The translations under genes and the position numbers were made by a program. A model generated the notes under the pieces. That model made no database searches. It was given only the letters and a program-made list of their open reading frames with translations, and had not been told where the DNA came from. From an uncultured Adlercreutzia sp. (GTDB lineage: Bacteria; Actinomycetota; Coriobacteriia; Coriobacteriales; Eggerthellaceae), in the NCBI RefSeq assembly GCF_958431955.1, contig NZ_CAUASN010000035.1, forward strand, positions 1 to 25,746: a stretch of DNA of 25,746 nt, in the 5' to 3' direction. Every line of letters starts with the position of its first letter. Positions within the stretch are counted from its first letter, which is position 1. Shown one piece after another: positions 7,679 through 15,416 of this stretch.

Positions 7679-7807
7679 GAAGTTTTTCGCTCGGCGGCGC
7701 TCCCCCACATTTCTGCCACATACGGGGAGGATGGGGAGGGCGGGGAAGACGCCCGCGGGGCGCTCAAATGCCTGCGGAGCCGAAAGTCCTCCTGTCGGCC
7801 CCGGGCC
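7679..7807. other. Junction between MFS gene and rplB promoter
   Basis: This 129-base stretch lies between the end of the MFS gene and the rplB promoter. It is GC-rich with short C and G runs. The only stem seen after the MFS stop is short (GCGCCC/GGGCGT type, near 7757-7771) and lacks a T tract, so no convincing terminator is identified. It is the point where the usual upstream S10 genes would be expected to begin; no remnant of rplW is recognisable. Confidence 0.4.
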
Positions 7808-9007
7808 TCAGCGGGCGCGGCGCAGCAGGAGGAGGGCCGCGGCGAGGACGGCGGCGGCCTGAACGAGGAAGGGTCCGGGGGCGGCGGGGCCCATCGCTGT
7901 GAAGGCGAGGCCGAAGATGGCGCCTGCTGAGGCGATGCCGAGGTCGATGGCGTTCTGCTGCAGCGCGAGCACCGTCGCGCAATAGGCCGCAGACACGCGG
8001 GAGGCGGCCTCCGCCTGAGCGCACACCATGGCGCCGGCATAACCGTAGCCGGCGGCGAGGCCCGATGCGGCGAAGGCGGCAGATGAATGGGCTGCCAGCG
8101 GAAACAAGGCAAGGCCCGCGGCCACGAGCAGCAGATGGGCCCCGAGGAGGCGGCGCGGGCCCAAGCGGTCGGCGAGCAGCCCCGCCACAGGATTGGCCGC
8201 AAGGCCCCCGAGGCCGACGAGCGAGAAGTACCAGCCGGCGCCGAGGGCAAGGCCCATGGCCGCGGCGGCGGTGCCGGCGAAGCTGAAGAGCAGCCCGTAG
8301 CCCACGGCGGCGATAAAGGTGCCGCCCACCACCACGGCGAGCACGACGGCGGAAACCGACTGGCGCAACGAGTCACCGGGCGACGGCGCGGCGCCCGACG
8401 CCGGGGCGGCGGACGGCCGGGCTGCCTCGCCAGATGCGGACGGCTCGGCGCCGAGCCTTCCCAAGGCCATCACGCAGAGGAGAGCGGCGGCCGCGCAAGC
8501 CGTGAGCAGCCCGAAGCAGGCGGCGAATCCCGCGACGTCCACGAGTTCGAAGGCCACAAGGGGACCCACGAGGAGCGATACGGAGGTTACGAGGCGGTAA
8601 AGGCCGAGCCACCAGCCCCGAGACTCGGGCGGGGCGGTGTTGGAGACCGTGGCCGTGGCCGACGACCAGAAGGCGGCAAGGCCGATGGCTTGGATGCAAC
8701 GCACGGCCACCACCTGCCAAAAGGCCCCGGCAAAGGGGAACAGCGCGCCTCCTACGATGAAGGACGCCAGCCCCGCCGCCATGACGGGCTTGGTGCCCCA
8801 CCGGTCGGCGAGAGGGCCGAAGGCGAAGCGGAGCACGACGGCGACGGCCAGGTAGACGCTGTTCTGCAGGCCGGCCTCGGCAAGGGAGCCGCCGAGGGAG
8901 GTCACGAACGTGGGCGTCAGCGTCATGAAGATGTTGTTGTAGCCGTAGGCGAGGAAGCCCGCCGCGAACAGCGGGGCCAGGGCACGGGCCGTAGCACGGC
9001 CGCCCAC
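7808..9007 (-). CDS. MFS transporter, 12 membrane segments
   Basis: The 399-residue protein is a major facilitator. Motif A after the second membrane segment is clear (GPLADRWGTKPVM, residues 64-76), and a degenerate counterpart occurs in the second half (ADRLGPRR). About twelve hydrophobic segments are seen, split by an Ala/Pro/Ser-rich loop near residues 185-215. It starts at GTG 9007; the AGGAG Shine-Dalgarno sequence overlaps the stop codon of the Crp-family gene 7 bases upstream, so the two are co-transcribed and probably coupled. The substrate cannot be read from sequence. Its place beside a molybdopterin reductase suggests uptake or export of that enzyme's substrate or product, which is inference. 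It could equally be a drug-type exporter. Confidence 0.88.
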   Translation of the reverse strand: MGGRATARALAPLFAAGFLAYGYNNIFMTLTPTFVTSLGGSLAEAGLQNSVYLAVAVVLRFAFGPLADRWGTKPVMAAGLASFIVGGALFPFAGAFWQVVAVRCIQAIGLAAFWSSATATVSNTAPPESRGWWLGLYRLVTSVSLLVGPLVAFELVDVAGFAACFGLLTACAAAALLCVMALGRLGAEPSASGEAARPSAAPASGAAPSPGDSLRQSVSAVVLAVVVGGTFIAAVGYGLLFSFAGTAAAAMGLALGAGWYFSLVGLGGLAANPVAGLLADRLGPRRLLGAHLLLVAAGLALFPLAAHSSAAFAASGLAAGYGYAGAMVCAQAEAASRVSAAYCATVLALQQNAIDLGIASAGAIFGLAFTAMGPAAPGPFLVQAAAVLAAALLLLRRAR

Positions 9008-9014
9008 GGGTTTT

Positions 9015-9743
9015 CTACTCCTGCTCGCGCCGGGCGATCTGCGCCAGGCGGTCGGGATCGAGCACGCGGATGGCGTTGCGCTGCTTCTCCACGATACCCT
9101 GGGACTGCAGCCGCGAGATGACCGTCGTCACCGAGTTGCGGCTCACGCCGAGCATATCCGCGATGTCGTTGTTGCTGTAGGGCAGAAAGACAGCGGCATC
9201 CTCGGCGGAAGGCGCCCCCGCGCCGCTCCCCTTGCCCGCGCGGCCGCCCTGCTCGGCCATCAGCCGCGAGAGCAGCATCGGCACCCGTTGGGCCGTGGCG
9301 TAGAACGACTGGCTCAGCATCTCGTTGGTCTGCATGGAGAGCAGCCCGAACAGGTAGCGCACGCAGTACTCGGAGAACTCCGATCCGCCGCGCAGCAACT
9401 TGAAGAACGACTCCTTGGGAATGGCCAGGATGCGGCTGTCCTCCAAGCACTGGGCCGTGGACATCGTCAGATTGCTATCGCGCAGGATATGGAAGCCGAA
9501 GAACATGCCGGGGCCGTAGCGGTCGATGACCTTCTTGCGGCCGGCGGCGTCCACGCCGAACAGCTCCACCGAGCCGCTTTCCAGATAGTAGTGATTGCCG
9601 TCGGGCTCGCCGCTCCAGAACACCATGGCCCCGGCTGGAATGCGCCGGGAGGTGTAAGAAGCTCCTACCTCGTCGAGCATGCGCTCGAGCTCGGATCTGC
9701 TGATGACCTCTTCGAGAACCTCGTTCTTTCCCGTCCACGTCAT
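9015..9743 (-). CDS. Crp/Fnr-family transcriptional regulator
   Basis: The 242-residue protein has an N-terminal cyclic-nucleotide-binding-like barrel (about residues 25-140; RRIPAGAMVFWSGEPDGN, then YGPGMFFGFHIL), a dimer helix, and a C-terminal winged helix-turn-helix (about 187-237; SNNDIADMLGVSRNSVTTVI). The four-cysteine FNR cluster is absent: only Cys99 and Cys127 are present, so it is not an oxygen-sensing [4Fe-4S] FNR. The effector is unknown. A Gly/Ala-rich insert (residues 166-182) separates the two domains. ATG 9743 is preceded by GGGAGGGG. The gene follows the terminator of the reductase operon and leads into the MFS gene. It is the obvious candidate to control the reductase promoter. 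Confidence 0.9.
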   Translation of the reverse strand: MTWTGKNEVLEEVISRSELERMLDEVGASYTSRRIPAGAMVFWSGEPDGNHYYLESGSVELFGVDAAGRKKVIDRYGPGMFFGFHILRDSNLTMSTAQCLEDSRILAIPKESFFKLLRGGSEFSEYCVRYLFGLLSMQTNEMLSQSFYATAQRVPMLLSRLMAEQGGRAGKGSGAGAPSAEDAAVFLPYSNNDIADMLGVSRNSVTTVISRLQSQGIVEKQRNAIRVLDPDRLAQIARREQE

Positions 9744-9788
9744 GATTTCCCCTCCCCCTCGTGCCGCTCTCCCCGCAGCGGCAATGCC

Positions 9789-9794
9789 ATTGTA
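9789..9794 (-). promoter_or_regulatory. Possible -10 box of the regulator-MFS unit
   Basis: On the minus strand the hexamer TACAAT (five of six matches to the consensus) lies 45 bases before the Crp-family ATG and just after the reductase terminator. No good -35 box is found at 16-18 bp, so the promoter may be weak or activator-dependent. Confidence 0.35.
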
Positions 9795-9816
9795 GCAAAG
9801 ACCTCTCCCGAGCAAA

Positions 9817-9846
9817 GAGGGGCGGCGGCCGAAACCGCCGCCCCTC
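9817..9846 (-). terminator. Rho-independent terminator after the reductase operon
   Basis: A perfect 12-bp GC-rich stem (9817-9828/9835-9846) with a 6-nt loop lies 17 bases past the stop of the Fe-S subunit. On the minus strand it is followed by TTTGCT, a short T tract. It separates the reductase genes from the regulator-MFS unit. Confidence 0.75.
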
Positions 9847-9862
9847 GAAAGGGAGGGCCCTC

Positions 9863-10423
9863 TTACATGTAGTAGACCGAAGGCGTGGTCCCATGCTCCT
9901 CGAGGTAGGGCACGGCACCCTTGTCGGCGATGTACTTCGCCGCCTCGCTCTCGGGGTCGTTCAAGTCTCCCACGATGCGCGCCTCGGCCGGGCAGGCCTG
10001 CACGCACCAGGGCCTGTGGTCGTTGTCCAGCCGGTCGAAGCACATCGTGCACTTCGAGGACACGGCGGCCTCCTCGTCGATCTGCGGCACGCCGTAGGGA
10101 CAGGACTGGGCGCAGGTGCCGCAGCCGATGCAGACCTCCTGATCCACCACGACCGCGCCGTTGTCCTCGCGCTTGGCCATGGCGCCCGTGGGGCAGTTCT
10201 CCACGCAGGCCGGCTCGGCGCAGTGGTTGCACAGCGTCGGGCGGAAGTTCATCTTCACCTGCGGGAAGGTGCCCGTGGGGCGGTACACGTCGCCGTCGAG
10301 GCCCTCCACATGCGCCCAGTAGATCTCGCCGGGAACGTCGTTGGACACCTTGCAGGCCACGGCACAGGTCTGGCAGCCCATGCAGCGGGTCGTATCGATC
10401 ACCATTCCATATTGCTTAGCCAT
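9863..10423 (-). CDS. Four-cluster ferredoxin subunit of a DMSO-reductase-family enzyme (DmsB-like)
   Basis: The 186-residue protein has 16 cysteines in four groups: 14/17/20/24, 65/68/73/77, 98/101/104/108 and 125/128/140/144. This is the pattern of DmsB, NrfC and PhsB-type electron-transfer subunits with four [4Fe-4S] clusters. It opens MAKQYGMVIDTTRCMGCQTC and has no signal peptide, so it would be exported, if at all, together with the Tat-signal partner encoded 7 bases upstream. It passes electrons to the catalytic subunit. A membrane anchor (DmsC/NrfD type) that would feed it is absent here, so the electron donor is unknown. It ends near a strong terminator. Confidence 0.92.
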   Translation of the reverse strand: MAKQYGMVIDTTRCMGCQTCAVACKVSNDVPGEIYWAHVEGLDGDVYRPTGTFPQVKMNFRPTLCNHCAEPACVENCPTGAMAKREDNGAVVVDQEVCIGCGTCAQSCPYGVPQIDEEAAVSSKCTMCFDRLDNDHRPWCVQACPAEARIVGDLNDPESEAAKYIADKGAVPYLEEHGTTPSVYYM

Positions 10424-10430
10424 GTCGCAC

Positions 10431-12890
10431 CTACGCCTTCTCTACTTCCACCAGCACGTCGTAGAATGCCGTGCAGGTCTGGGAAATGTGCTCTTCCGTG
10501 GGGTTCAACGTCAAGTGGGTGAGCGTCTGGTAGTTGCCCTCGATGGTGTAGTCGGGGGTCCAGCCGCTCTGGGTGGCCACCGTGCCGGGCACGATGCCCT
10601 CGGTGAGGAAGACCTTCATCTTGCAGGCACCGCGGTCGTTCACGATGCTCACCACATCGCCGTCGGCGATACCGCGCGCCTCGGCGTCCACCGGGTTCAT
10701 CTCCAGCAAGGGCTCGTCCTGAATGCCCGCAAGCGCCGGGATGCCGATGTGCTGGGTGTGCACGTTCATACGGTCGTGGTACTGCAGGAACACGAGCGGG
10801 TACTTCTCGCCGAGCGGGCCCTTCGGGTCCTCCAGCATCGGCTTGTAGCAGGGCACCTGCTCGTCGAACTGAACCAAGTCGTCGTTGTAGAACGTGAACT
10901 TCGTGGAGGGGGTGGCGAACACGCCGTCGGCGAAGACGATCTGGGAGTCGTAGATGCCGTCGGGCCGGCCCCAGATGCCGTCGGCCACAGCCTGATCGAA
11001 GTCGAATCCCTCCCAGGCCGGGTGCTCCTCGTTCACGAAGCTGCGCACCCACTCCTCGTCGGTCTTCGCCCACAGGTCGCCCAGACCCACCTTCGCGGCC
11101 AGAAGCGACATGATCTCCACGTCGGACTTGCTCTCGCCGGCCGGCGTCACCGCGGGACTCTGGAAGAACACCCAGGGCGAGCGGTCGAGGAAGTCCCACT
11201 TCTCCCAGTAGTTGCACGCCGGCAGCACGTAGTCGGAGTAGCGCGCCGTCCAGGTCCAGTACGGGTCCACGGTCACGATAGTGGATATCTTCGGCAGCAC
11301 CTCGTTGATGATCTTGTTGGAATCGGGGCTCATGTTGATGAAGTTCGAGTTCGCGAACCACATGAAGTCGATGGGGTTCGGGTCGCCGGTGATGATCTGC
11401 TCGTAGAGCGTGGAGCTCTTCACCATGTTCACCTCGTTGGCGCCGGTGTCGGCCCACTCGTCGTAGTTGAACGCAGGGATGGTGATGCCGGGGGTGGAGC
11501 GGATGGAGGCCGTGCCGCCCGCATGGGACGCGCCGCCGCCTTCCACGCCGATGTAGCCGGCCACCGCGGCCAGCGTGGCCACCGTGCGGAAGGGCGAATG
11601 CGAGTTGTACACGCGCTGCATGCCCTGGCCCATGCGGATGCCGGCGGGCTGGGCGTTGATGTACTCCATGGCGAAGGTCTCGATGACGTCGGGGTCAAGC
11701 CCGGTGATCTCAGAGGTGTACTCGAGCGTGTATTTCGACACCTCGTCCACCAAGTGGTCGAAGGAGGTGCGGCAGGTCTCGCCGTCCACCTCGAAGGTGC
11801 CGGAGAGCGCGGCGGTCACGCCCTCGGTGGTGTTGGGCACCGCCTTGCCGGCGGCCTCGTCCCATACCATCCAGGCAGCGTCCTCGCCCTCGCCGTCGCG
11901 CAGAAACGCGCCGTCGGATTCGCGCACGAGGAAGGGCGCCACGGAGTTCGCGACGAGCCAGTCCTTGGCGTGCAGGTCGTTGCTGATAATGACGTTCATC
12001 ATGCCGAGGGCCAGCGCCGGATCGGTCTGGGCCTTAATGGGAATCCACTGGTCGGCGATGGCAGCCGTGGAACACAGGCGCGGGTCCACCACGACGATCT
12101 TGGCACCGTTCTCGCGGGCACGCACGAGATAGCGGAACTCGGAGGTATGGGTGTCGGCCACGTTGCGGCCCCAGAGCACCACCATCTTCGAGTTCAGGTA
12201 GTCGCGCGTGTCGTGGGCGCCGCGGCCCTGGCCGAAGCAGAGCGTCATGCCCATGGTGGCGCCGTGGTCGCCCATGATGCCCTCGATGTCGAAGGCGGTG
12301 CCGCCGTAGGTGCCGGCGAAGCGCGTGGGCGCCTCCCACGAGAGCTTTGACAGGTTGCCGGTGAACGAGTAGAAGCCGCAGGCCTTGGCGCCGTACTGCG
12401 CCTTTGTGGCCTCCATGCGCTCGGCGATCTCATCGATGGCCTGCTCCCAGGTAATCTGCTCGAACTCGCCGCTGCCGCGCTCGCCGGTGCGCTTCATGGG
12501 GTGCATCACGCGGACGTTCTCGTCGTGGGTGCGGGTGCCCAGGCCGATGGAGCGCAGGCAGCAGTTGGCGTAGTCGTCGCGGCCGGGCATCTGGCCCGGC
12601 GTGACGGTGTAGATCTTGTCGTCCTTCACGCGAGCCCGCAGATGGCAGCGCGAGGTGCAGTTCACCGAGCAGCAGGCGCTCTTGTAGGTGAAGCCCTCCT
12701 CGGGATCGGCCACCGGGCCCGTCTCGGCCAGCTCCTCCTTCTCGGCAGGCGCGCTCGGCGCACAGCCCACAGCCGTGGCGCCCACAGCCGACGTGATGGT
12801 CAGCCAGCCCGCGCCCTTCACAAAGGTGCGGCGGGTGAGCTTCCCGTCCTTCACGATCTCGGTGGGAGCGAATTGCTCTTTCTCTTCCAT
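10431..12890 (-). CDS. Molybdopterin oxidoreductase catalytic subunit, DMSO reductase family, Tat lipoprotein
   Basis: The 819-residue protein belongs to the Mo/W-bis-pyranopterin family. The N-terminus has a Tat motif (LTRRTFVKG, Arg20-Arg21), a hydrophobic stretch and a lipobox-like AVGC with Cys43, suggesting a surface-anchored exported enzyme. Cys74, Cys78, Cys82 and Cys110 or 111 (C-x3-C-x3-C-x27-C) fit a [4Fe-4S] site. Further family blocks are VVLWGRNVADTHTSE, KIVVVDPRLCSTAA and a C-terminal cofactor-binding domain (MNPVDAEARGIADGDVVSIV). The loop where E. coli DmsA has its serine Mo ligand reads GDHGATMGMT here with no serine, so DMSO reduction should not be assumed. The frame is open 40 codons upstream, but ATG 12890 has a GAGGAGG ribosome-binding site and starts the Tat signal. 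Substrate unknown. Confidence 0.9.
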   Translation of the reverse strand: MEEKEQFAPTEIVKDGKLTRRTFVKGAGWLTITSAVGATAVGCAPSAPAEKEELAETGPVADPEEGFTYKSACCSVNCTSRCHLRARVKDDKIYTVTPGQMPGRDDYANCCLRSIGLGTRTHDENVRVMHPMKRTGERGSGEFEQITWEQAIDEIAERMEATKAQYGAKACGFYSFTGNLSKLSWEAPTRFAGTYGGTAFDIEGIMGDHGATMGMTLCFGQGRGAHDTRDYLNSKMVVLWGRNVADTHTSEFRYLVRARENGAKIVVVDPRLCSTAAIADQWIPIKAQTDPALALGMMNVIISNDLHAKDWLVANSVAPFLVRESDGAFLRDGEGEDAAWMVWDEAAGKAVPNTTEGVTAALSGTFEVDGETCRTSFDHLVDEVSKYTLEYTSEITGLDPDVIETFAMEYINAQPAGIRMGQGMQRVYNSHSPFRTVATLAAVAGYIGVEGGGASHAGGTASIRSTPGITIPAFNYDEWADTGANEVNMVKSSTLYEQIITGDPNPIDFMWFANSNFINMSPDSNKIINEVLPKISTIVTVDPYWTWTARYSDYVLPACNYWEKWDFLDRSPWVFFQSPAVTPAGESKSDVEIMSLLAAKVGLGDLWAKTDEEWVRSFVNEEHPAWEGFDFDQAVADGIWGRPDGIYDSQIVFADGVFATPSTKFTFYNDDLVQFDEQVPCYKPMLEDPKGPLGEKYPLVFLQYHDRMNVHTQHIGIPALAGIQDEPLLEMNPVDAEARGIADGDVVSIVNDRGACKMKVFLTEGIVPGTVATQSGWTPDYTIEGNYQTLTHLTLNPTEEHISQTCTAFYDVLVEVEKA

Positions 12891-13059
12891 ACTCCTCCTC
12901 TTTCTCTCGTAAGAGCGACGCCGCGCGCTGCGACGTCGGTTCGCTGGAAGGGTATGGGTGCCGGAAGCCCTTGCGGGGAGACGGCGCGGATGTTCCCGCC
13001 TCGTCCCCAATTCGCGGGTTCGCCTCCGTGCGAGCCCCTCCCCCTCAGCGAATGAGTCA

Positions 13060-13105
13060 AGTATAGGAAGGGGCTCCGGCGGCTTCTGCCCAATATTGTG
13101 CGCAA
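13060..13105 (-). promoter_or_regulatory. Candidate promoter and Crp-type operator of the molybdopterin reductase operon
   Basis: On the minus strand a TATACT -10 box (13060-13065) lacks a recognisable -35 box. An imperfect 22-bp dyad (13084-13105, eight of eleven positions symmetric, core CAATATTG at 13091-13098) is centred about 41.5 bp upstream of the predicted start near 13053. That is the classical class II position for Crp/Fnr-family activators. Leader length to the ATG would be about 160 nt. Dyad and spacing are seen; binding by the regulator encoded at 9015-9743 is inference. Confidence 0.45.
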
Positions 13106-13153
13106 GGCTCCCCCACTTTTGACTGGACGTCGCGAAGCGGCGGGGCAGCCGGC

Positions 13154-15346
13154 CTAGCGGCCCTTGCGGATGCCGCCTTTGCGGCCGTTGGCCTTCGGGG
13201 GCTTGCCGGCCCGCTGGGCCTTCGGGGCGGGGCGGCCCTTCGCGGGTTTGAGAGCGCTAGCTTTGCCGGCGCCTTTGGCGGCCTTCGGGCCGCGGGTGCC
13301 CGAGCCGGCTTTGCCGCTCTTGGCCGGTGCACTGCCCTTCCCCGGCGCAGCGCCTTTTCCGACACCTTTGCCGCCGCGGGATCCTCCCTTCCCCTTGCGC
13401 GGAGCGTTTGCATCTTCGTCGCGCTTCTTGGGACGGATGGGACGGATGAGGCATTTCTCGTCCCAGCCGATGAGGTCTTGGCGGCCCGCTTTCACCAGAG
13501 CCTCACGCACCAGGTCGTAGTTCGCGGGATTGCGGTACTGGATGAGCGCGCGCTGCATGGCCTTCTCGCGGGCAGATTTCGGCACGTAGATGGGCTCCAT
13601 GGTGCGCGGGTCGAGCCCCGTGTAGTACATGCACGTGGAGATGGTGGAGGGCGTGGGGTAGAAGTCCTGCACCTGCTCGGGATTGAAGCCCATGTCGCGC
13701 ACGTACTCCGCCAGCTCGATGGCCTCGGCGAGCGTACTGCCCGGGTGCGAGCTCATGAGGTAGGGCACCACGAACTGGTCCTTCCCCGCCGCGCAGTTGG
13801 CTTCGTCGAAGGCCTCGCAGAAGGCATCGTAGACGGCCCGCGGCGGCTTGCCCATGGCGGAGAGCACGGCATCGGACACGTGCTCGGGGGCCACGCGCAG
13901 CTGACCGGACACGTGGTGGGCGGCAAGTTCGTGCAGGAATGTGCGCTCGGGGTCGGGATCGGCCATCACGTAGTCGAAGCGGATGCCCGAACGCACGAAC
14001 ACCTTCTTCACCCCGGGCAGGCGCCGCAGCTTGCGCAGAAGGCCCGTGTAGTCGCGGTGGTCGGCCTTCAGCGCCGGGCAGGGCTTCGTGCCCAGGCAGC
14101 GGCGGTCGGCGCAGGCGCCGCGGGTGCGCTGCTTGGCGCAGGCCGGCCCGCGGAAGTTCGCCGTGGGGCCGCCCACGTCGTGGATGTATCCCTTGAAGTC
14201 GGGCTCCTCGGTCATGGCGCGAGCCTCTTCCAGAAGCGACTCGTGGGAGCGGCCCGTGACAATGCGCCCCTGGTGGAAGGTGAGCGCGCAGAAGGCGCAT
14301 TCGCCGAAGCAGCCGCGGCAGGAGGTGAGCGAGAACTTCACCTCGGCAAGGGCCGGCACGCCTCCGGCCGCGTCGTAGGAGGGATGCCACGTGCGCGCGT
14401 AGGGCAGCCGATAGACAGCATCCATCTCGTTTTGCGTGAGCGGGGCCGCCGGCGGGTTCTGCACCACGTACACGCCGTGGGGATAGGCCTCCACCAAGCG
14501 GCCGCCCGTGACCGGATCGCTCTCGCGGTACTGGGCGGCGAAGCTCTCCGCGAAGGCGCGCTTGCTGGCAGACACCTCCTCCCAGCTCGGCAGCATCTGG
14601 TAGTCCACCACATGCTCGAGCGAACGGGTGCGAAGCACCGTGCCGTCGATGAACGTGAGGTCTTCCACCGCAAGGCCGGCGGCAAGCGCGTCGGCGATCT
14701 CCACGATGGAGCGCTCCCCCATGCCGTAGGAGATAAGATCGGCCCCGGAATCCAGCAGGATGGAGCGCTTGAGGGAGTCGGACCAGTAGTCGTAGTGGGC
14801 GAGACGCCGCAGGCTCGCCTCGATGCCGCCCAGGATGATGGGCGTTTTCTTGAAGGTGCGCCGGATGAGGTTGGAATACACCACCGCCGCGTGGTTGGGG
14901 CGAGCACCGCCCTTGCCGCCGGGGGTGTAGGCGTCGTCGTGGCGGCGCTTCTTGTTCACCGTGTAGTGGTTCACCATGGAGTCCATATTGCCCGCTGACA
15001 CGAGGAACCCGAGGCGCGGCTCGCTGAAGACGGCGATGCTTGCCGGGTCGTTCCAATCGGGCTGGGCGATGATACCCACCTTGTAGCCGTGTGATTCCAG
15101 CACGCGCGTGATGATGGCGCTCCCGAACGAGGGATGGTCCACGTAGGCATCGCCCGACACGTAGACGAAGTCGAGCTCGTCCCAGCCGCGCTCATCGGCC
15201 TCGGCGCGGGTGGTGGGCAGGAAGGCCGACGCGGGCACGGACGCGTGCGGCTGCGCTGCTCGCGAGCCGCTCTGGGCAGCCTTCGGGGCCTTCGGGGATT
15301 GCGGGCGTTTCGGTGCGGTTTTCTTCGACACAGCTACCTTCTTCAT
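13154..15346 (-). CDS. YgiQ-family radical SAM protein with basic C-terminal tail
   Basis: The 730-residue protein matches the UPF0313/YgiQ family: FLPTTRAEADERGWDELDFV near residue 43, ERxxVE-like GMGERSIVEIADAL, the radical SAM cluster motif Cys346-x3-Cys350-x2-Cys353 (CFGECAFC), and a C-terminal DUF3362-like part with DFYPTPSTISTCMYYTGLDP. These proteins bind a [4Fe-4S] cluster and S-adenosylmethionine; the reaction is not established. Residues about 645-730 form a Lys/Gly/Ala/Pro-rich tail that looks disordered and nucleic-acid-binding. ATG 15346 has no Shine-Dalgarno sequence, because a terminator hairpin occupies that place; GTG 15331 (five codons in), preceded by AAGAAGG, is an alternative start. 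It follows tig by 70 bases. Confidence 0.88.
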   Translation of the reverse strand: MKKVAVSKKTAPKRPQSPKAPKAAQSGSRAAQPHASVPASAFLPTTRAEADERGWDELDFVYVSGDAYVDHPSFGSAIITRVLESHGYKVGIIAQPDWNDPASIAVFSEPRLGFLVSAGNMDSMVNHYTVNKKRRHDDAYTPGGKGGARPNHAAVVYSNLIRRTFKKTPIILGGIEASLRRLAHYDYWSDSLKRSILLDSGADLISYGMGERSIVEIADALAAGLAVEDLTFIDGTVLRTRSLEHVVDYQMLPSWEEVSASKRAFAESFAAQYRESDPVTGGRLVEAYPHGVYVVQNPPAAPLTQNEMDAVYRLPYARTWHPSYDAAGGVPALAEVKFSLTSCRGCFGECAFCALTFHQGRIVTGRSHESLLEEARAMTEEPDFKGYIHDVGGPTANFRGPACAKQRTRGACADRRCLGTKPCPALKADHRDYTGLLRKLRRLPGVKKVFVRSGIRFDYVMADPDPERTFLHELAAHHVSGQLRVAPEHVSDAVLSAMGKPPRAVYDAFCEAFDEANCAAGKDQFVVPYLMSSHPGSTLAEAIELAEYVRDMGFNPEQVQDFYPTPSTISTCMYYTGLDPRTMEPIYVPKSAREKAMQRALIQYRNPANYDLVREALVKAGRQDLIGWDEKCLIRPIRPKKRDEDANAPRKGKGGSRGGKGVGKGAAPGKGSAPAKSGKAGSGTRGPKAAKGAGKASALKPAKGRPAPKAQRAGKPPKANGRKGGIRKGR

Positions 15347-15373
15347 AGAAAGGGGCGGGGAAACTCCCCGCCC
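15347..15373 (-). terminator. Terminator hairpin between the trigger factor gene and ygiQ homologue
   Basis: A perfect 9-bp stem (15353-15361/15365-15373) with a 3-nt loop is followed on the minus strand by CTTTCT. It lies 44 bases after the trigger factor stop and ends directly before the first ATG of the radical SAM gene. The short T tract makes termination likely but perhaps incomplete. Confidence 0.6.
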
Positions 15374-15416
15374 TGGCAGATCTTATGGCATAGGGCCGTC
15401 CGAGCGGCCGCGCTGG

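Noticed and set aside
9015..9743. FNR oxygen sensor
   Set aside because: The N-terminal cysteine cluster needed for [4Fe-4S] binding is missing.
10341..12350. A 669-codon plus-strand open frame opposite the molybdopterin enzyme
   Set aside because: It is antisense to a well-supported gene and its composition (Val/His/Gly-rich, no motifs) is that of a shadow frame.
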